DNA of 64,000 bases, from assembly GCA_963773605.1 (NCBI GenBank), contig CAVZBT010000005.1, forward strand, positions 708,060-772,059, given 5' to 3'. Below are positions 39,390 to 50,529 of the stretch, in pieces. The notes below the pieces were generated by a model. The model saw only the letters and a program-made list of their open reading frames with translations. It searched no databases and was not told where the DNA came from. The DNA comes from CAVZBT01 sp963773605. GTDB taxonomy: Bacteria; Acidobacteriota; UBA6911. The position numbers and the translations under genes were made by a program. The stretch's first letter is position 1; each line of letters starts with the position of its first letter.

Positions 39390-41006
39390 TCACTCCAGCC
39401 CGATCTGCGTCAGATCCTGAAACCAGTGCTGCGCCTGCACGAACTTCTTCACCTTCGGCGACAGCGCGTGCGGGTTGGTGTCGTGCACCACCCAGACCAG
39501 CGTGGCGTCGTCGACGATCTAGCGCATGCGCCTGCGCCAGCAGTTCGTCCTGCTTGGCGACATCGAAGGTCTGCTTGGCCTCGTCGATCAGCGCGTCGAC
39601 CTTCGGGATTCTTGTAGCCGCCCCAGTTGACGCCGACCGGCGCGATCTGGCCGGAGTGGAAGAAGCGGACGATCGCGTAGAGCGGATCCGACGTGACATA
39701 GGCGATGTTGTTGGAGGTGATGCCGGCGTTCATCTCGTCGGCCGCGCCCTTGCGCCACGCCGTATAGAGCGTCTCGAGCTCGACCACCTTGAAGTCGATC
39801 TCGATGCCGATTTCCTTGAAGCTCTGCTGCAGGAATTCGTTCATCGGCAGCGACAGCATCTGTCCGGTGCCGCCTTGCGCGATGATGAAGGTCGCCTTCA
39901 GCGGCTTCTCCTTGCGAATAGCCGGCTTCCTGCACCAGCTTCTTCGCCGCGGCGACATCGTATTTCAGCTCGAAGGCCGGCTTGCCGAACCAGGGGCTCG
40001 ACGGGTCGACCTGGCCCTTGGCGGGTTTTGCGAGACCGTTCATCAGCCCGACCACGGCTTCGCGGTCGATCGCGAGGTTGAGCGCCTTGCGCAGGCGGAT
40101 GTCGGTCCAGGGCGAGCCGGGCAGCACGCTCAGATGATAATTCCAGACATGCGGCGTGACGTTGTCGACGATCTTCATGCCGGCGGATTTGAGCTGCGGC
40201 ACCGCATCCGGCGCCGGCGTCTCGATCAGATCGACCTGGCCGGCCAGCAGCGCATTGGTGCGCGTCAGCGCTTCCGGCATCGGGATCAGCACGATCTTGT
40301 CGGCCTTGGGAATCCGCTTCTTGTCCCAGTAGTCGGCGTTCTTGGTCAGCTCGGCGAGTTCGCGCGGCACGAGCTTGGTCAGCTTGAACGGCCCGGTGCC
40401 GGAGGGCTGGCTGGCGAACTTGTCCCAGTCCTTGCCGAGCTTTTCATATTGCGCGGGGCTCGAGACCAGGAACCAGAGCATCTGATACGGGAAGAACGAA
40501 TCGACGGTCTTGGTGGTGATCTCGACCGTGTCGTCGTCGATCTTGGCGTAGCTCGCGACCGAGGGCAGGCGGGTTTTCACCTGCGCGCTCTGGCGCTTGT
40601 CGAACTGCGGTGCCTTGTCGTTGAGCACCTTGTCGAGATTCCAGATCACGGCGTCGGCGTTGAATTCGCTGCCGTCGTGAAACTTGACGCCCTTGCGCAG
40701 GGTGAAGCGCCATTTCTTCTTGTCGGCGTCGTCGACCTTCCATTCGGTGGCGAGGCCCGGCACCAGTTTGCCGGGCCGGTCGGAGACGTCCATCTCCCAG
40801 GCGACCAGCGGATCGTAGATCGTGTAGGCCGAGAACTGGTAGGCGCCGGCGCCACGGTCCGGCTGGCCGGTGGTCAGCGGGATGTCCGCCATCGAAATGC
40901 CGTAGCGCACAACGGTCTCGGCCTGCGCCGAAATCGTAGGCAAGCCAAGGGGGAATCCGAGGACGAGTGCTGTGGCAGCAAGAAGCATCGAATTTCGGAT
41001 GCGCAT
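39390..41006 (-). CDS. Peptide/nickel-type ABC substrate-binding protein (family 5), frameshifted
   Basis: This periplasmic binding protein of about 535 residues has a signal peptide (MLLAATALVLGFPLGLPTIS ending AQAETV). SBP family 5 features are YTIYDPLVAWEMDVSDR, GLATEWKVDDADKKKWRFTL, KGVKFHDGSEFNADAVIWNL and SGTGPFKLTKLVPRE. The C-terminal part continues in two other frames (breaks near 39925, 39610 and 39515) and ends HWFQDLTQIGLE. It is divergent from a paralogous SBP whose operon encodes the permeases and ATPases. It may share them with a different ligand range (inference). Confidence 0.88.
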
Positions 41007-41203
41007 GAATTAAGCTCCTTCGGGCGGGGTTTGGAGCTAAAAAATGCAAGCTTGATGCCAGATGGAGCATAGAACCTGCGCCTGTATGCGCACTCACAGG
41101 GAGTTGTGCGGCTAAAGGCCTCCAGCGAAGCGCCTTCCTTGGCACAGGCGTTGCATACCGTTGCATAAGAATTAGTCACCTAGTCGAGAAGGGATTGCTG
41201 CAT
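41007..41203. promoter_or_regulatory. Shared divergent promoter region of two SBP genes
   Basis: About 200 bases separate the divergent starts of two paralogous binding-protein genes. It must contain both promoters. No clear operator palindrome is evident. Confidence 0.45.
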
Positions 41204-42868
41204 ATGCGTAACGAAAAATCGAAGAAGACGGCCACCGCGTGGCTGCTGGCGACGGCGCTGGTGGTGGGACTGCCGCAACTCGCGAGCGCCGAAACGGTGC
41301 TGCGGATCGGCATGACCGCTGCCGATATTCCGCGCACGCTCGGCCAGCCCGATCAGGGTTTTGAGGGCAACCGCTTCACCGGCCTCACCATGTACGACGC
41401 GCTGACGATGTGGGACCTGTCGTCGGCCGACAAGGCCGAGCGTGATGATCCCCGGGCTCGCGACCGAATGGAAGGTCGACGATGCCGACAAGAAGAAGTG
41501 GACCTTCAAGCTGCGTCCCGGCGTCACCTTCCACGACGGCTCGCCGTTCAATGCCGACGCCGTGGTCTGGAACGTCGAAAAGGTGCTGAAGCAGGACGCG
41601 CCGCATTTCGACGCCAGCCAGGTCGGCGTCACCGCCTCGCGCATGCCGACGCTGGCTTCCGCCAAGCAAGATCGACGACCTGACGGTGGAACTGACCACC
41701 AAGGAGCCGGACAGCTTCCTGCCGATCAACCTGACCAATCTGTTCATGGCCAGCCCGACCAAGTGGCAGGCGTTCTATGACAAGGCCGAAGGCGCCGACG
41801 CCAAGGCGAAGTCGCAGGCCGCGTGGGCGGCGTTTGCCAAGGAAGCCTCGGGCACCGGCCCGTGGAAGATGTCGAAGTTCACGCCGCGCGAGCGGCTCGA
41901 ACTGGTCGAAGAACGACGGCTATTGGGACAAGGCCCGCGTGCCCAAGGTCGACAAGATGGTGCTGCTGCCGATGCCGGAGGCCAACGCCCGCACCGCGGC
42001 GTTGCTGTCCGGCCAGGTCGACTGGGTCGAGGCGCCGGCGCCTGACGCGGTCAAGGAGATCAAGCAGCGCGGCTTCACGATTGCAGTCCAACGAGCAGCC
42101 GCATGTCTGGCCGTGGCAGTTCTCGCGCGATCGAAGGTTCGCCGTGGAACGACATCCGTGTCCGCAAGGCCGCCAATCTCTGCGTCGATCGCGAGGGCCT
42201 GCGGGACGGCCTGCTCGCCGGCCTGATGGTGCCGGCGACCGGCACCTTCGAGCCCGGCCATCCCTGGCGCGGCAAGCCGACCTTCGAGATCAAGTATGAC
42301 CTGAAGGCCGCGCAGAAGCTGATGCAGGAAGCCGGCTACGGCCCGAGCAAGAAGCTGACGGTGAAGACCCAGACCTCGGCGTCGGGATCGGGCCAGATGC
42401 TGCCGCTGCCGATGAACGAATATCTGCAGCAGGCGCTGGCCGAATGCTACTTCGACGTCCAGCTCGACGTCATCGAGTGGAACACGCTGTTCACCAACTG
42501 GCGCCGCGGCGCCAAGGATCCGACCGCCAACGGCGCCAACGCCACCAACGTCACCTATGCGGCGATGGATCCGTTCTTCGCGCTGGTGCGCTTCCTGCAG
42601 TCGTCGATGGCGCCGCCGTCGTCGAACAATTGGGGTTACATCAACAATCCCAAGTTCGACGAACTGGTGACCAAGGCGCGCCAGACCTTCGATCCCGCCG
42701 CGCGTGACGCGGCGCTGGCCGAACTGCACGCGGCCTCGGTCGACGACGCGGCGTTCCTCTACGTCGCCCACGACGTCGCGCCCGCGCGCCATGAGCCCGA
42801 AGGTCAAGGGCTTTGTGCAGCCGAAGAGCTGGTTCGTCGACTTCTCGCCGGTGTCGATGGCGCCGTAA
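41204..42868 (+). CDS. Dipeptide-type ABC substrate-binding protein, first gene of dpp-like operon, frameshifted
   Basis: This is a periplasmic family-5 binding protein of about 550 residues. The signal peptide is TAWLLATALVVGLPQLASAE. It is homologous to the divergent SBP: GLATEWKVDDADKKKWTFKL, RPGVTFHDGSPFNADAVVWN, SGTGPWKMSKFTPRERLELV, QVDWVEAPAPDAVKEIKQRG. The C-terminus reads KGFVQPKSWFVDFSPVSMAP. Breaks lie near 41442, 41668, 41908, 42085, 42125 and 42790. The ATG at 41204 precedes the signal peptide. The permease operon follows after a 212-base repeat-bearing gap. Confidence 0.88.
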
Positions 42869-42889
42869 GGCATCGGCAGCGCGCTCGCT

Positions 42890-43072
42890 TCCCCTCTCCC
42901 CTTGTGGGAGAGGGTGGCATCGAATGAGCGAAGCCATTCGAGACGGGTGAGGGGTTCTCTCCGCGGATACACGTCCCTCATCCGAAAGACTTGCGTCCGC
43001 GGATAGAACCCCTCATCCGGCGCGCATGAATGCGCGCCACCTTCTCCCACAAGGGGAGAAGGAAGAAGAAGA
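42890..43072. repeat. Long inverted-repeat intergenic element
   Basis: Left arm cccctctccccttgtggg continues agagggtggc. The right arm is gccaccttctcccacaaggg, then gagaagg. They are imperfect reverse complements about 100 bases apart, and inner segments (gaggggttctctccgcgg / ccgcggatagaacccctc) also pair. This is a nested palindromic element between the SBP and permease genes of one operon. It may attenuate or process the transcript. Confidence 0.75.
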
Positions 43073-43080
43073 AGTGACTC

Positions 43081-44035
43081 GTGTTCGCTTACATCGCCCG
43101 ACGTATCGTCTACGTCATCCCGATCGTGCTCAGCGTCGCGCTGGTGTGCTTCCTGCTGGTGCACATCACGCCGGGCGATCCGCTGGTCGCCGTGCTGCCG
43201 GCGGATGCGTCGCAGGAACTCGCGGCGCAACTGCGCACGGCCTACGGCTTCGACCGGCCGCTGCCGGTGCAGTTCGGGCTCTGGCTGTGGCGCGCGCTCC
43301 ATGGCGATCTCGGCAGCTCGATCGCCACCGGCCGCCCGGTGCTGTCGGAAGTGTTGCGCGCGGTCGGCAACACCGTGACGCTTGCGATTGCCGCGGCGCT
43401 GATCGGCTTCACGCTCGGGCTGCTGTTCGGCCTGATCGCCGGCTATTTCCGCGACACCTGGGTCGACAAGGTCGCGACCTCGATCGCGATCGCCGGCGTG
43501 TCGGTGCCGCATTACTGGCTCGGCATGGTGCTGGTCATCATCTTCTCGGTGCAGCTCAACTGGCTGCCCGCGGTCGGCGCCGGTCCCGGCGGTTCCGGTT
43601 CGCTGGGGCTGGGACTGGGAGCACATGAAATATCTGATCCTGCCGGCGATCACGACCTCGGTGATTCCGATGGGCATCGTCACCCGCACCGTGCGGGCGC
43701 TGACCGGCGACATCCTTTCGCAGGATTTCGTCGAGGCGCTGCGCGCCAAGGGCCTGCGCGAGCTCGACGTGTTCAAGCACGTCATCAAGAACGCCGCGCC
43801 GACCGCGCTCGCGGTGATGGGGCTGCAACTCGGCTACATGCTCGGCGGCTCGATCCTGATCGAGACCGTGTTCTCCTGGCCCGGCTCCGGCCTGCTGCTC
43901 AATTCGGCGATCTTCCAGCGCGACCTGCCGCTGCTGCAGGGCACGATCCTGGTGCTGGCGCTGTTCTTCGTCGCCCTCAATCTGCTGGTCGATATCGCGC
44001 AGGCCGCGATCGATCCGCGCATCAAGCGGGGCTGA
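43081..44035 (+). CDS. dppB: Dipeptide-type ABC permease DppB, frameshifted
   Basis: This inner-membrane permease of about 318 residues belongs to the oligopeptide importer family. The start GTG gives VFAYIARRIVYVIPIVLSVA, typical of DppB/OppB, and the family GDPL motif is in HITPGDPLVAVLP. A break near 43615 joins to MKYLILPAITTSVIPMGIVT. The EAA-like loop is FVEALRAKGLRELDVFKHVI. It ends LVDIAQAAIDPRIKRG, the classic DppB C-terminus. Confidence 0.9.
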
Positions 44036-44048
44036 TCCATGAGCCGTG

Positions 44049-44927
44049 ATGTCGGATACCGCCCTGCAGGCCGCACCCGCCACCAAGGCGCGCGGCTATT
44101 GGGCCACCGTCGGCCGCCGCATCGCGCGCGACAAGGTCAGCATGGTCTGCGCCTTCGTGCTGGTGCTGATCTTCCTTTCCGCGCTGTTCGCGCCGTGGCT
44201 CGGCCTCGCCGATCCCTACCAGGGCTCGATGATCCGCCGGCTTCGCCACATCGGCACGCCGAACTATCCGCTCGGCACCGACGAACTCGGCCGCGACATG
44301 CTGGCGCGGCTGATCTATGGCGGCCGGCTGTCGCTGATCATCGGCATCCTGCCGGTGATCCTCGCCTTCATGATCGGCACCTCGCTCGGGCTCGTCGCCG
44401 GCTATGTCGGCGGCAAGCTCAACACCGCGATCATGCGCACCATCGACGTGTTCTACGCCTTCCCGTCGGTGCTGCTGGCGATCGCGATCTCGGGCGCGCT
44501 GGGCGCGGGCATCGTCAACTCCATCGTGTCGCTGACGATCGTGTTCGTGCCGCAGATCACCCGCGTCGCGGAAAGCGTCACGACCGGCGTGCGCAACATG
44601 GATTTCGTCGAGGCCGCGCGCGCCTCCGGCGCCGGACCCTTCACCATCATGCGCGTGCATATGCTCGGCAACGTGCTCGGCCCGATCTTCGTCTACGCCA
44701 CCGGGCTGATCTCGGTGTCGATGATCCTCGCCGCCGGCCTGTCGTTCCTCGGCCTCGGCACCAAGCCGCCGGAGCCGGAATGGGGCCTGATGCTGAACAC
44801 GCTGCGCACCGCGATCTATGTCAATCCCTGGGTGGCGGCGCTGCCGGGCGTCATGATCTTTGCGGTGTCGATCTGCTTCAACCTGCTCAGCGACGGCATG
44901 CGCAGCGCCATGGACATCAGGAACTGA
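44049..44927 (+). CDS. dppC: Dipeptide-type ABC permease DppC
   Basis: This intact 292-residue inner-membrane permease is the partner of DppB. It has the family-typical NYPLGTDELGRDMLARLIYG and the EAA loop FVEAARASGAGPFTIMRVHM. It ends SDGMRSAMDIRN. The ATG at 44049 is chosen; a GTG three bases earlier is possible. It follows dppB by 13 bases. Confidence 0.93.
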   Translation: MSDTALQAAPATKARGYWATVGRRIARDKVSMVCAFVLVLIFLSALFAPWLGLADPYQGSMIRRLRHIGTPNYPLGTDELGRDMLARLIYGGRLSLIIGILPVILAFMIGTSLGLVAGYVGGKLNTAIMRTIDVFYAFPSVLLAIAISGALGAGIVNSIVSLTIVFVPQITRVAESVTTGVRNMDFVEAARASGAGPFTIMRVHMLGNVLGPIFVYATGLISVSMILAAGLSFLGLGTKPPEPEWGLMLNTLRTAIYVNPWVAALPGVMIFAVSICFNLLSDGMRSAMDIRN

Positions 44928-44931
44928 CGCG

Positions 44932-46012
44932 ATGAGTGAGACGAGCCCGTCAGTCGAGCTACTGGAGCCGGTCGCGGACGTCGGCGGCGCGGCGCAGCCG
45001 CTGCTGCAGGTCACCGGCCTGACCAAGCATTTCCCGGTGCGGGGCGATCTGTTCAGCCCTCGCAAAACCGTGCGCGCGGTCGATGATGTTTCCTTCTCCA
45101 TCGCCAAGGGCGAAACCGTCGGCATCGTCGGCAAATCCGGCTGCGGCAAGTCGACCACCGCGCGGCTGCTTGATGCACCTGATGAAGCGCGACGCCGGCG
45201 ACATCGTCTATGACGGCATGCAGGTCGGCCGCGCGCTGTCGCTGCGTGAACTGCGCCGCGGCATGCAGATGGTGTTTCAGGACAGCTACGCCTCGCTCAA
45301 TCCGCGCCTGACGATCGAGGAATCGATCGCGTTCGGCCCCAAGGTCCACGGCATGGCTGATGGCGCCGCGCGCACGCTGGCGCGCGAGCTGCTCGGCAAG
45401 GTGGGCCTGCGGCCCGAAACCTTCGCCAACCGCTATCCGCACGAGATTTCCGGCGGCCAGCGCCAGCGCGTCAACATCGCGCGTGCGCTCGCATTGTCGC
45501 CGCGGCTGGTGATCCTCGACGAAGCGGTCTCGGCGCTGGACAAATCGGTCGAAGCCCAGGTGCTCAATCTGCTCGCTGATCTCAAGCGCGAATTCGGCCT
45601 CACCTACTTGTTCATCAGCCACGACCTCAACGTGGTGCGCTACATCTCGGACCGCGTGCTGGTGATGTATCTCGGCGAGGTGGTCGAACTCGGCCCGGTC
45701 GACAAGGTCTGGGATGCGCCGGCGCATCCCTATACGCGGGCGCTGCTGGCAGCGATGCCGTCGTCCGATCCGGACAACCGCACCGAGACGCCGCCGATCT
45801 CGGGCGATCCGCCCAATCCGATCGATCCGCCGCCCGGTTGCCGGTTTCACACCCGCTGCCCGTTTGCGGAGCCGCTCTGCGCAAATGCGACGCCAAAACT
45901 CAGCGATGTCGATACAATGGGCCATCAGGCGGCGTGCTACATGGCCATTGCCGGCTCCGGGCACAGCCGCGCACCGGCCAAACAAAACGACAAGGGAGCA
46001 ACCGCCGCATGA
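44932..46012 (+). CDS. dppF: Oligopeptide ABC ATPase DppF-like, frameshifted
   Basis: This is the cytosolic ATPase of the importer. Early features are LLQVTGLTKHFPVRGDLFSP and Walker A VGIVGKSGCGKSTTARLL. A break near 45172 leads to LMKRDAGDIVYDG. Then come the Q-loop MVFQDSYASLNPR, signature ISGGQRQRVNIARAL, Walker B RLVILDEAVSALD and the oligopeptide C-terminal CRFHTRCPFAEPLC (possible iron-sulfur or metal cysteines typical of OppD/F). The start ATG at 44932 follows the dppC stop by 4 bases; its stop overlaps the amidase start. Confidence 0.9.
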
Positions 46013-47621
46013 CAAGACCCGATCCCAAACAGGTCAAGGCAATGACCGAAATCGCCGGCGTGCCGCAGGATTCTGAAGTTGCCGCGCGCATCGCCAATTC
46101 CATCGGCCCGGCGTTCGATGGCTTTGCGCCCGTTAGCGGCACGCTGCCGATGGATCTCGAGCCCGCGAGCTTTTCTGCTGGTGCAGCGCGCGAAGGTGTC
46201 GACATGAGCGGCGAACCGGCCCTGATGTCGCTGGTCGCGGTTGCGAAAGCGATCGCCGGCGAAGAAATTTTCCTCGCGCGAGGTCACGCAGTCCTGTCTC
46301 GACCGGATCGCGCAATGGCAGCCGCGCGTCAACGCCTTCATGGCGATCGAGGCGGAGGAGGCGCTCGCCGCCGCTGACGCCGCCGATGCGGCGCTCGCCA
46401 AGGGCAAAAATCTGCGGCGTGCTGCACGGCGTGCCGCTGGCGCACAAGGACATGTATTACGACGCCGGCAAGGTCGTGACCTGCGGCTCGAAGATCCGCC
46501 GCGATTTCGTCGCGACGACCACCTCGACCGCGTTGCAGCGGCTGAAGGACGCCGGCTCCGTCCGGCTCGGCTCGCTGCAGATGGTCGAGTTCGCCTACGG
46601 CCCGACCGGCCACAACGTGCACTACGGCGCGGTGCGCAACCCCTGGAACGTCGATCACATCACCGGCGGCTCGTCGTCCGGCTCGGGCTCGGCGGTCGCG
46701 GCCCGGCTGACCTTTGCGGCGCTCGGCTCCGATACCGGCGGCTCGATCCGGATGCCCGCGCATTTCTGCGGCGTCACCGGCTTCAAGACCACGGTCGGCC
46801 TGATCAGCCGCGCCGGCGCGATGCCGCTGTCGCAATCGCTCGATACGGTCGGGCCGCTGGCGCAAACGGTCGAAGACTGCGCGCTGCTGGTCGGGCTGAT
46901 GGCGGGCGCCGATCCCGAGGATCCGACCACCTCGACGCTGCCGGTGCCGAACTACATGGCCGCGACCACAGGCTCGCTCAAGGGCCTGAAGATCGGCGTG
47001 CCGACCGCCTTCTATGTCGACGATCTCGATTCCGAGGTGGCGCGGGTGCTGGACGAGACCATCGCCACCCTCACGAAACGAGGGCGCCGAAATCGTCAAG
47101 GTCGAACTGCCGGACCAGCGCCAGCTCACCGCCGCCTGCCAGATCGTGCTCGCCACCGAAGCCGCCGCCTTCCACAAGCGCTGGATGATCGAGCGGCCGC
47201 AGGATTACGGCGCGCAGGTCCTGATGCGGCTGCAGAACGGGCTCGCAATTCCCGGCGTGACCTATCTCGAAGCGATGCGCTGGCGCGGTCCGGCGCTCGC
47301 CGCCTACCTCGCGGCGGTCACCGGCACCGATGCCGTGATCGCGCCGGTCGCGCCGATGCCGGCGGTGACCATTGCCGAGAGCGATGTCGGCAACAGCCTC
47401 GACGCGGAAGCCGTGATCCAGCGGATCACGAAATTCACCCGCCCGATCAACTATCTCGGCCTGCCGTCGCTCTCGATTCCCACGGGCTTCACCAAAAGCG
47501 GCTTGCCGGTCGGCATGCAGCTGATCGGCCGCCCCTTCGATGAGGCCGGGCTGTCGCGGATCGGCGCGGCGTTCCAGCGCGCCACGGATTATCACCAGCA
47601 GGTACCCGAAAGCTGGCATGA
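46009..47621 (+). CDS. Amidase signature-family hydrolase, frameshifted
   Basis: This hydrolase of about 535 residues belongs to the amidase signature family (Ser-cisSer-Lys triad). The Lys lies in GVPLAHKDMYYD, the Gly/Ser-rich signature is GGSSSGSGSAVAARL, and the nucleophile region is GSDTGGSIRMPAHFCGV. The start ATG overlaps the dppF stop. Breaks occur near 46280, 46415 and 47085, and probably one near 47608. The last would restore VPEKLA and a TGA that overlaps the next ATG at 47618. Its place inside the transporter operon suggests that it hydrolyses the imported amide or peptide-like substrate. Confidence 0.88.
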
Positions 47622-48602
47622 GCAACCTCGTCGAAATCCGCGACCTCAACATCCGCTTCACCGGCGAGCGCACGGTTCATGCCGTCAACGACATCTCGCT
47701 CTCGCTGGGCGAGGGCGAGGTGCTCGGCCTGCTCGGCGAATCCGGCTCCGGCAAGAGCGTGACCCTGCGCGCGCTGATGCGGCTGTTGCCGAAGAAGCGG
47801 ACGCAGATTTCGGGCACCGTGAAGGTTCTGGGCCGCGACGTGCTGGCGATGAACGACGAAGAGCTTTCGGCGTTTCGCGGCCAGACCGTCTCCATGATCT
47901 TCCAGGAGCCGGCGCTGGCGCTCGATCCGGTCTACACGATCGGCCACCAGATCGCGGAAAGCGTGATGCGCCACGAAGGCAAGAGCCAGAAGGAGGCGAT
48001 GGCGCGCGCGCTGGAAATGCTGGAGGTGGTGCGGATTCCCTCCGCCAAGCGCCGGCTCGAGGCCTATCCGCACGAAATGAGCGGCGGCATGCGGCAGCGC
48101 GCGATGATCGCGCTGGCGCTGGCCTGCAAGCCGAAAATTCTGCTGGCCGACGAGCCGACCACGGCGCTGGACGCCACCGTGCAGATCCAGATCCTGCTGC
48201 TGTTGCGCGAATTGCAGCGCGAGTTCGGCATGTCCGTGATTTTCGTGACCCACGATATCGGCGTCGCGATCGAAATCTGCGACCGTGTCGCCGTCATGTA
48301 TGCCGGCCAGATCGTGGAGCAGGGCAGACTGCGCGACATCGTGCGCACGCCGGTTCATCCCTATGCCAAGGGGCTTGCTGGCCTCGACCGTCCACGGCGC
48401 CAAACGCGGCCAGCGGCTGGAGACCATCCCGGGCACGCCGCCCTCGCTCGACAAGGCGCCCGCGAGTTGTTCGTTCGCGCCGCGCTGCAGTTACGCGCAG
48501 CCGCGCTGCAGCGAACGCTTGCCGCCCAATGTGCAGGTGTCGCCGGATCGGACCGCGCGCTGTGTGCTGGCCGAGCCGGCGGAAGTTACCGCTGCGAATT
48601 GA
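47618..48602 (+). CDS. dppD: Oligopeptide ABC ATPase DppD-like, frameshifted
   Basis: This is the second ATPase of the importer, separated from its partner by the amidase gene. It starts MSNLVEIRDLNIRFTGERTV. Walker A is LGLLGESGSGKSVTLRAL, the Q-loop is SMIFQEPALALDPVYTIG, the signature MSGGMRQRAMIALAL, and Walker B KILLADEPTTALD. A break near 48377 joins to the C-terminal APRCSYAQPRCSE and CVLAEPAEVTAAN. The start lies in an ATGA overlap with the amidase. Confidence 0.9.
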
Positions 48603-48639
48603 TTGCCTAAATCAGGTCTCCGACCGCGTTGCCCGGATG

Positions 48640-48748
48640 CTGCGCAGCGCGCCGCGTTGGCGGCGTGTTGCGCTGCTGGTCCGGGGTCCATGCGGCGGTA
48701 GGTCCCGGCTCTGCGGTGCATCGCTTCGCGCTGCACCGCGTCCGGGAC
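48640..48748. repeat. REP-like palindromes after the dpp operon
   Basis: Two adjacent GC-rich palindromic units. The clearer one, at 48702-48748, has arms gtcccggctctgcggtgca and tgcaccgcgtccgggac around tcgcttcgcgc. It lies between convergent genes and may end transcription from both sides. Confidence 0.7.
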
Positions 48749-48755
48749 ACGAGAT

Positions 48756-49010
48756 CTACCCACCCAGTCCCGGATCGGCCCAACTCTCGATCTGCGCCGG
48801 TCCCACGATCTGCTTGGGCTGATGGGGATTGAGTGTGCCCGCGCTCGCCGTCAGTCCCTTGGACAGGATCTGCATCGCGAACAGCTTGGCGTCGACCTCC
48901 GACTTGAAGGTACGGGTCGAGCGGGCCATGCTCGTCGCGCTGTCGTCCGCTTTGTCCGGACCAAAAGTGACATACCAAATATCGCCATTCTTCATGCCGA
49001 CATAACGCAT
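48756..49010 (-). CDS. Conserved small hypothetical protein
   Basis: This protein of about 84 residues is soluble. It starts MRYVGMKNGDIWYVTFGPDK and contains ATSMARSTRTFKSEVDAKLF and GTLNPHQPKQIVGPAQIESW. I recall similar short proteins in Bradyrhizobium without known function. Starts at 49010 (MRYV) or 48995 (MKNG) are both reasonable. Confidence 0.65.
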   Translation of the reverse strand: MRYVGMKNGDIWYVTFGPDKADDSATSMARSTRTFKSEVDAKLFAMQILSKGLTASAGTLNPHQPKQIVGPAQIESWADPGLGG

Positions 49011-49132
49011 GTGACGTAAAAAAGTTTCACTTCGCGGCGCAGTTGGACGGCGCGCGGATTGCGGCTCGTCACATCGGACAATAATGCGATAGGCTGTCAC
49101 CCGGCCGCGCGGCAAACCCCGGGGGACGTCAG

Positions 49133-49402
49133 ATGCATATTTCCAACGAAGGCATTCTCGTTGTTCTGTTTGTCGGACTGGTTGCCGGCTGGCTGGCCGG
49201 CAAGATCGTTCGCGGCACCGGCTTCGGCATTATCGGCGACATCCTGGTCGGCATCGCCGGCGCGCTGCTCGCCAGCCTGCTGTTTCCCAAGCTCGGCATT
49301 CGTATCGGCAGCGGACTGGTGTCGGAGATCGTCTACTCCACCATCGGCGCCGTGATATTGCTGCTGATCGTGCGCCTGATCCGGACCGGCGGAAGGCTGT
49401 AG
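49133..49402 (+). CDS. GlsB/YeaQ/YmgE-family membrane protein
   Basis: This intact 89-residue inner-membrane protein belongs to the transglycosylase-associated (GlsB/YeaQ/YmgE) stress family. It has three hydrophobic segments: ILVVLFVGLVAGWLAGKIVR, GIIGDILVGIAGALLASLLF and IVYSTIGAVILLLIVRLI. Gly-rich packing motifs are typical. The role of the family in stress is poorly defined. Confidence 0.9.
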   Translation: MHISNEGILVVLFVGLVAGWLAGKIVRGTGFGIIGDILVGIAGALLASLLFPKLGIRIGSGLVSEIVYSTIGAVILLLIVRLIRTGGRL

Positions 49403-49631
49403 GCACCGCACGGTGGCTGAACGCCGCGCGGCGAAAGCTCAGTTGCGAAGCAGCGCGCTCGAACGCCAGCAGCGCAGGCAAAGGAGGAATCGCGCGAAGC
49501 GACGCGCCTGAGGCATTCCGAGAGGTGAATTATGCTCATCTGAGGTGAGAAAATCCCTTTTGTTGCAGGCTTCGGTTTCCAGCCAGATTAGGCTGACACC
49601 CAATCTTGCTCACCTCATGGGAATCCTGTCC

Positions 49632-50448
49632 ATGGCCATCTTCGAGCCCGCCGGCCCCAATCGCTGGCAACCCACGGCGCTCGCCGCCGGCCCCTTTGCG
49701 GGCCTGCAGGGCGGCGCGGTGGCAAGCCTGTTGACGGCGGAAGTCGAGGCGCTGGCGGAGCAGCGTAAATGGGGCACGGCGATCTCCGTCGTCGGCCTGG
49801 TTCCTGCGCCCGACGCCGATGACAGTTTTGCGAACTGGGCCGTCTGTCGTGGCCGAAGGCGGCCGCGTCAGTGTGATCGACAACACGCTCTGGCCTGACG
49901 GCGAGGATCAGCCCTGCGCGACCGTGCGGGTGACCCTGTCGCGCGAACGCGCGGTCGAAGTGCCCGGCTTTGCCGAGCCCGCGGGCGAGGCCGCCGATCC
50001 CACCCGGTTTCCGGTGCGCACAAGGCGGGCGGCGCATGGCCGGCCCTGGTTCATGGATGCCATGGAGGCCCGCGAGGGTGACGGCGTCGCCTGGTTTCGC
50101 ATGAACCAAGCGATCGTCGACGGCGCAGGGTCCTTATCGAAGGTGCCGCTGTCCTCGGTGCTGGGACCGGCGGACTGGACCCATGGCATTGCCCGGCCTT
50201 TTAGGGATGTGGTGGCGGATCCGAACCCCAATCTCACGGTTCAGTTGTACCGCCAGCCGGAAGGCGAATGGGTTGGCATTCGCGCGCAGGCCAAATGGCG
50301 GCCGGCGGGCGGCTTGGGCGTGGGAAGCGGCGTCCTGCTCGATATCAACGGCGAGATCGGCCGGGTCTCGATGTCGGTGATTTTGGTGCCGTTTCCGCCC
50401 AGCCCGAAGCCCGAATCCGCCGTAGGGCTGGCGCCGGCGTCAAATTAG
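49632..50448 (+). CDS. Acyl-CoA thioesterase-like (double hot-dog) protein, frameshifted
   Basis: This protein of about 271 residues is similar to the TesB-like thioesterase family. The first half, MAIFEPAGPNRWQPTALAAG and PFAGLQGGAVASLLTAEVEA, has the hot-dog G-G-x-x-A-x-L pattern. A break near 49840 joins to VVAEGGRVSVIDNTLW. The C-terminal half has VDGAGSLSKVPLSSVLGPAD, YRQPEGEWVGIRAQ and GRVSMSVILVP. Substrate and pathway are unknown. The ATG at 49632 is preferred over 49617. Confidence 0.75.
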
Positions 50449-50529
50449 CTGCCTAAAACACGCGACTTCGGTCTCCACCCGCTTCATGGGGGTGAACTGG
50501 ATACAGGTTAACGTGACTTAAAATAGACG

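Noticed and set aside
47014..48822. A 602-residue frame running from the amidase through dppD
   Set aside because: After 47620 it is out of phase with the clear ABC ATPase that starts at 47618. Loss of one A near 47608 explains the missing amidase stop.
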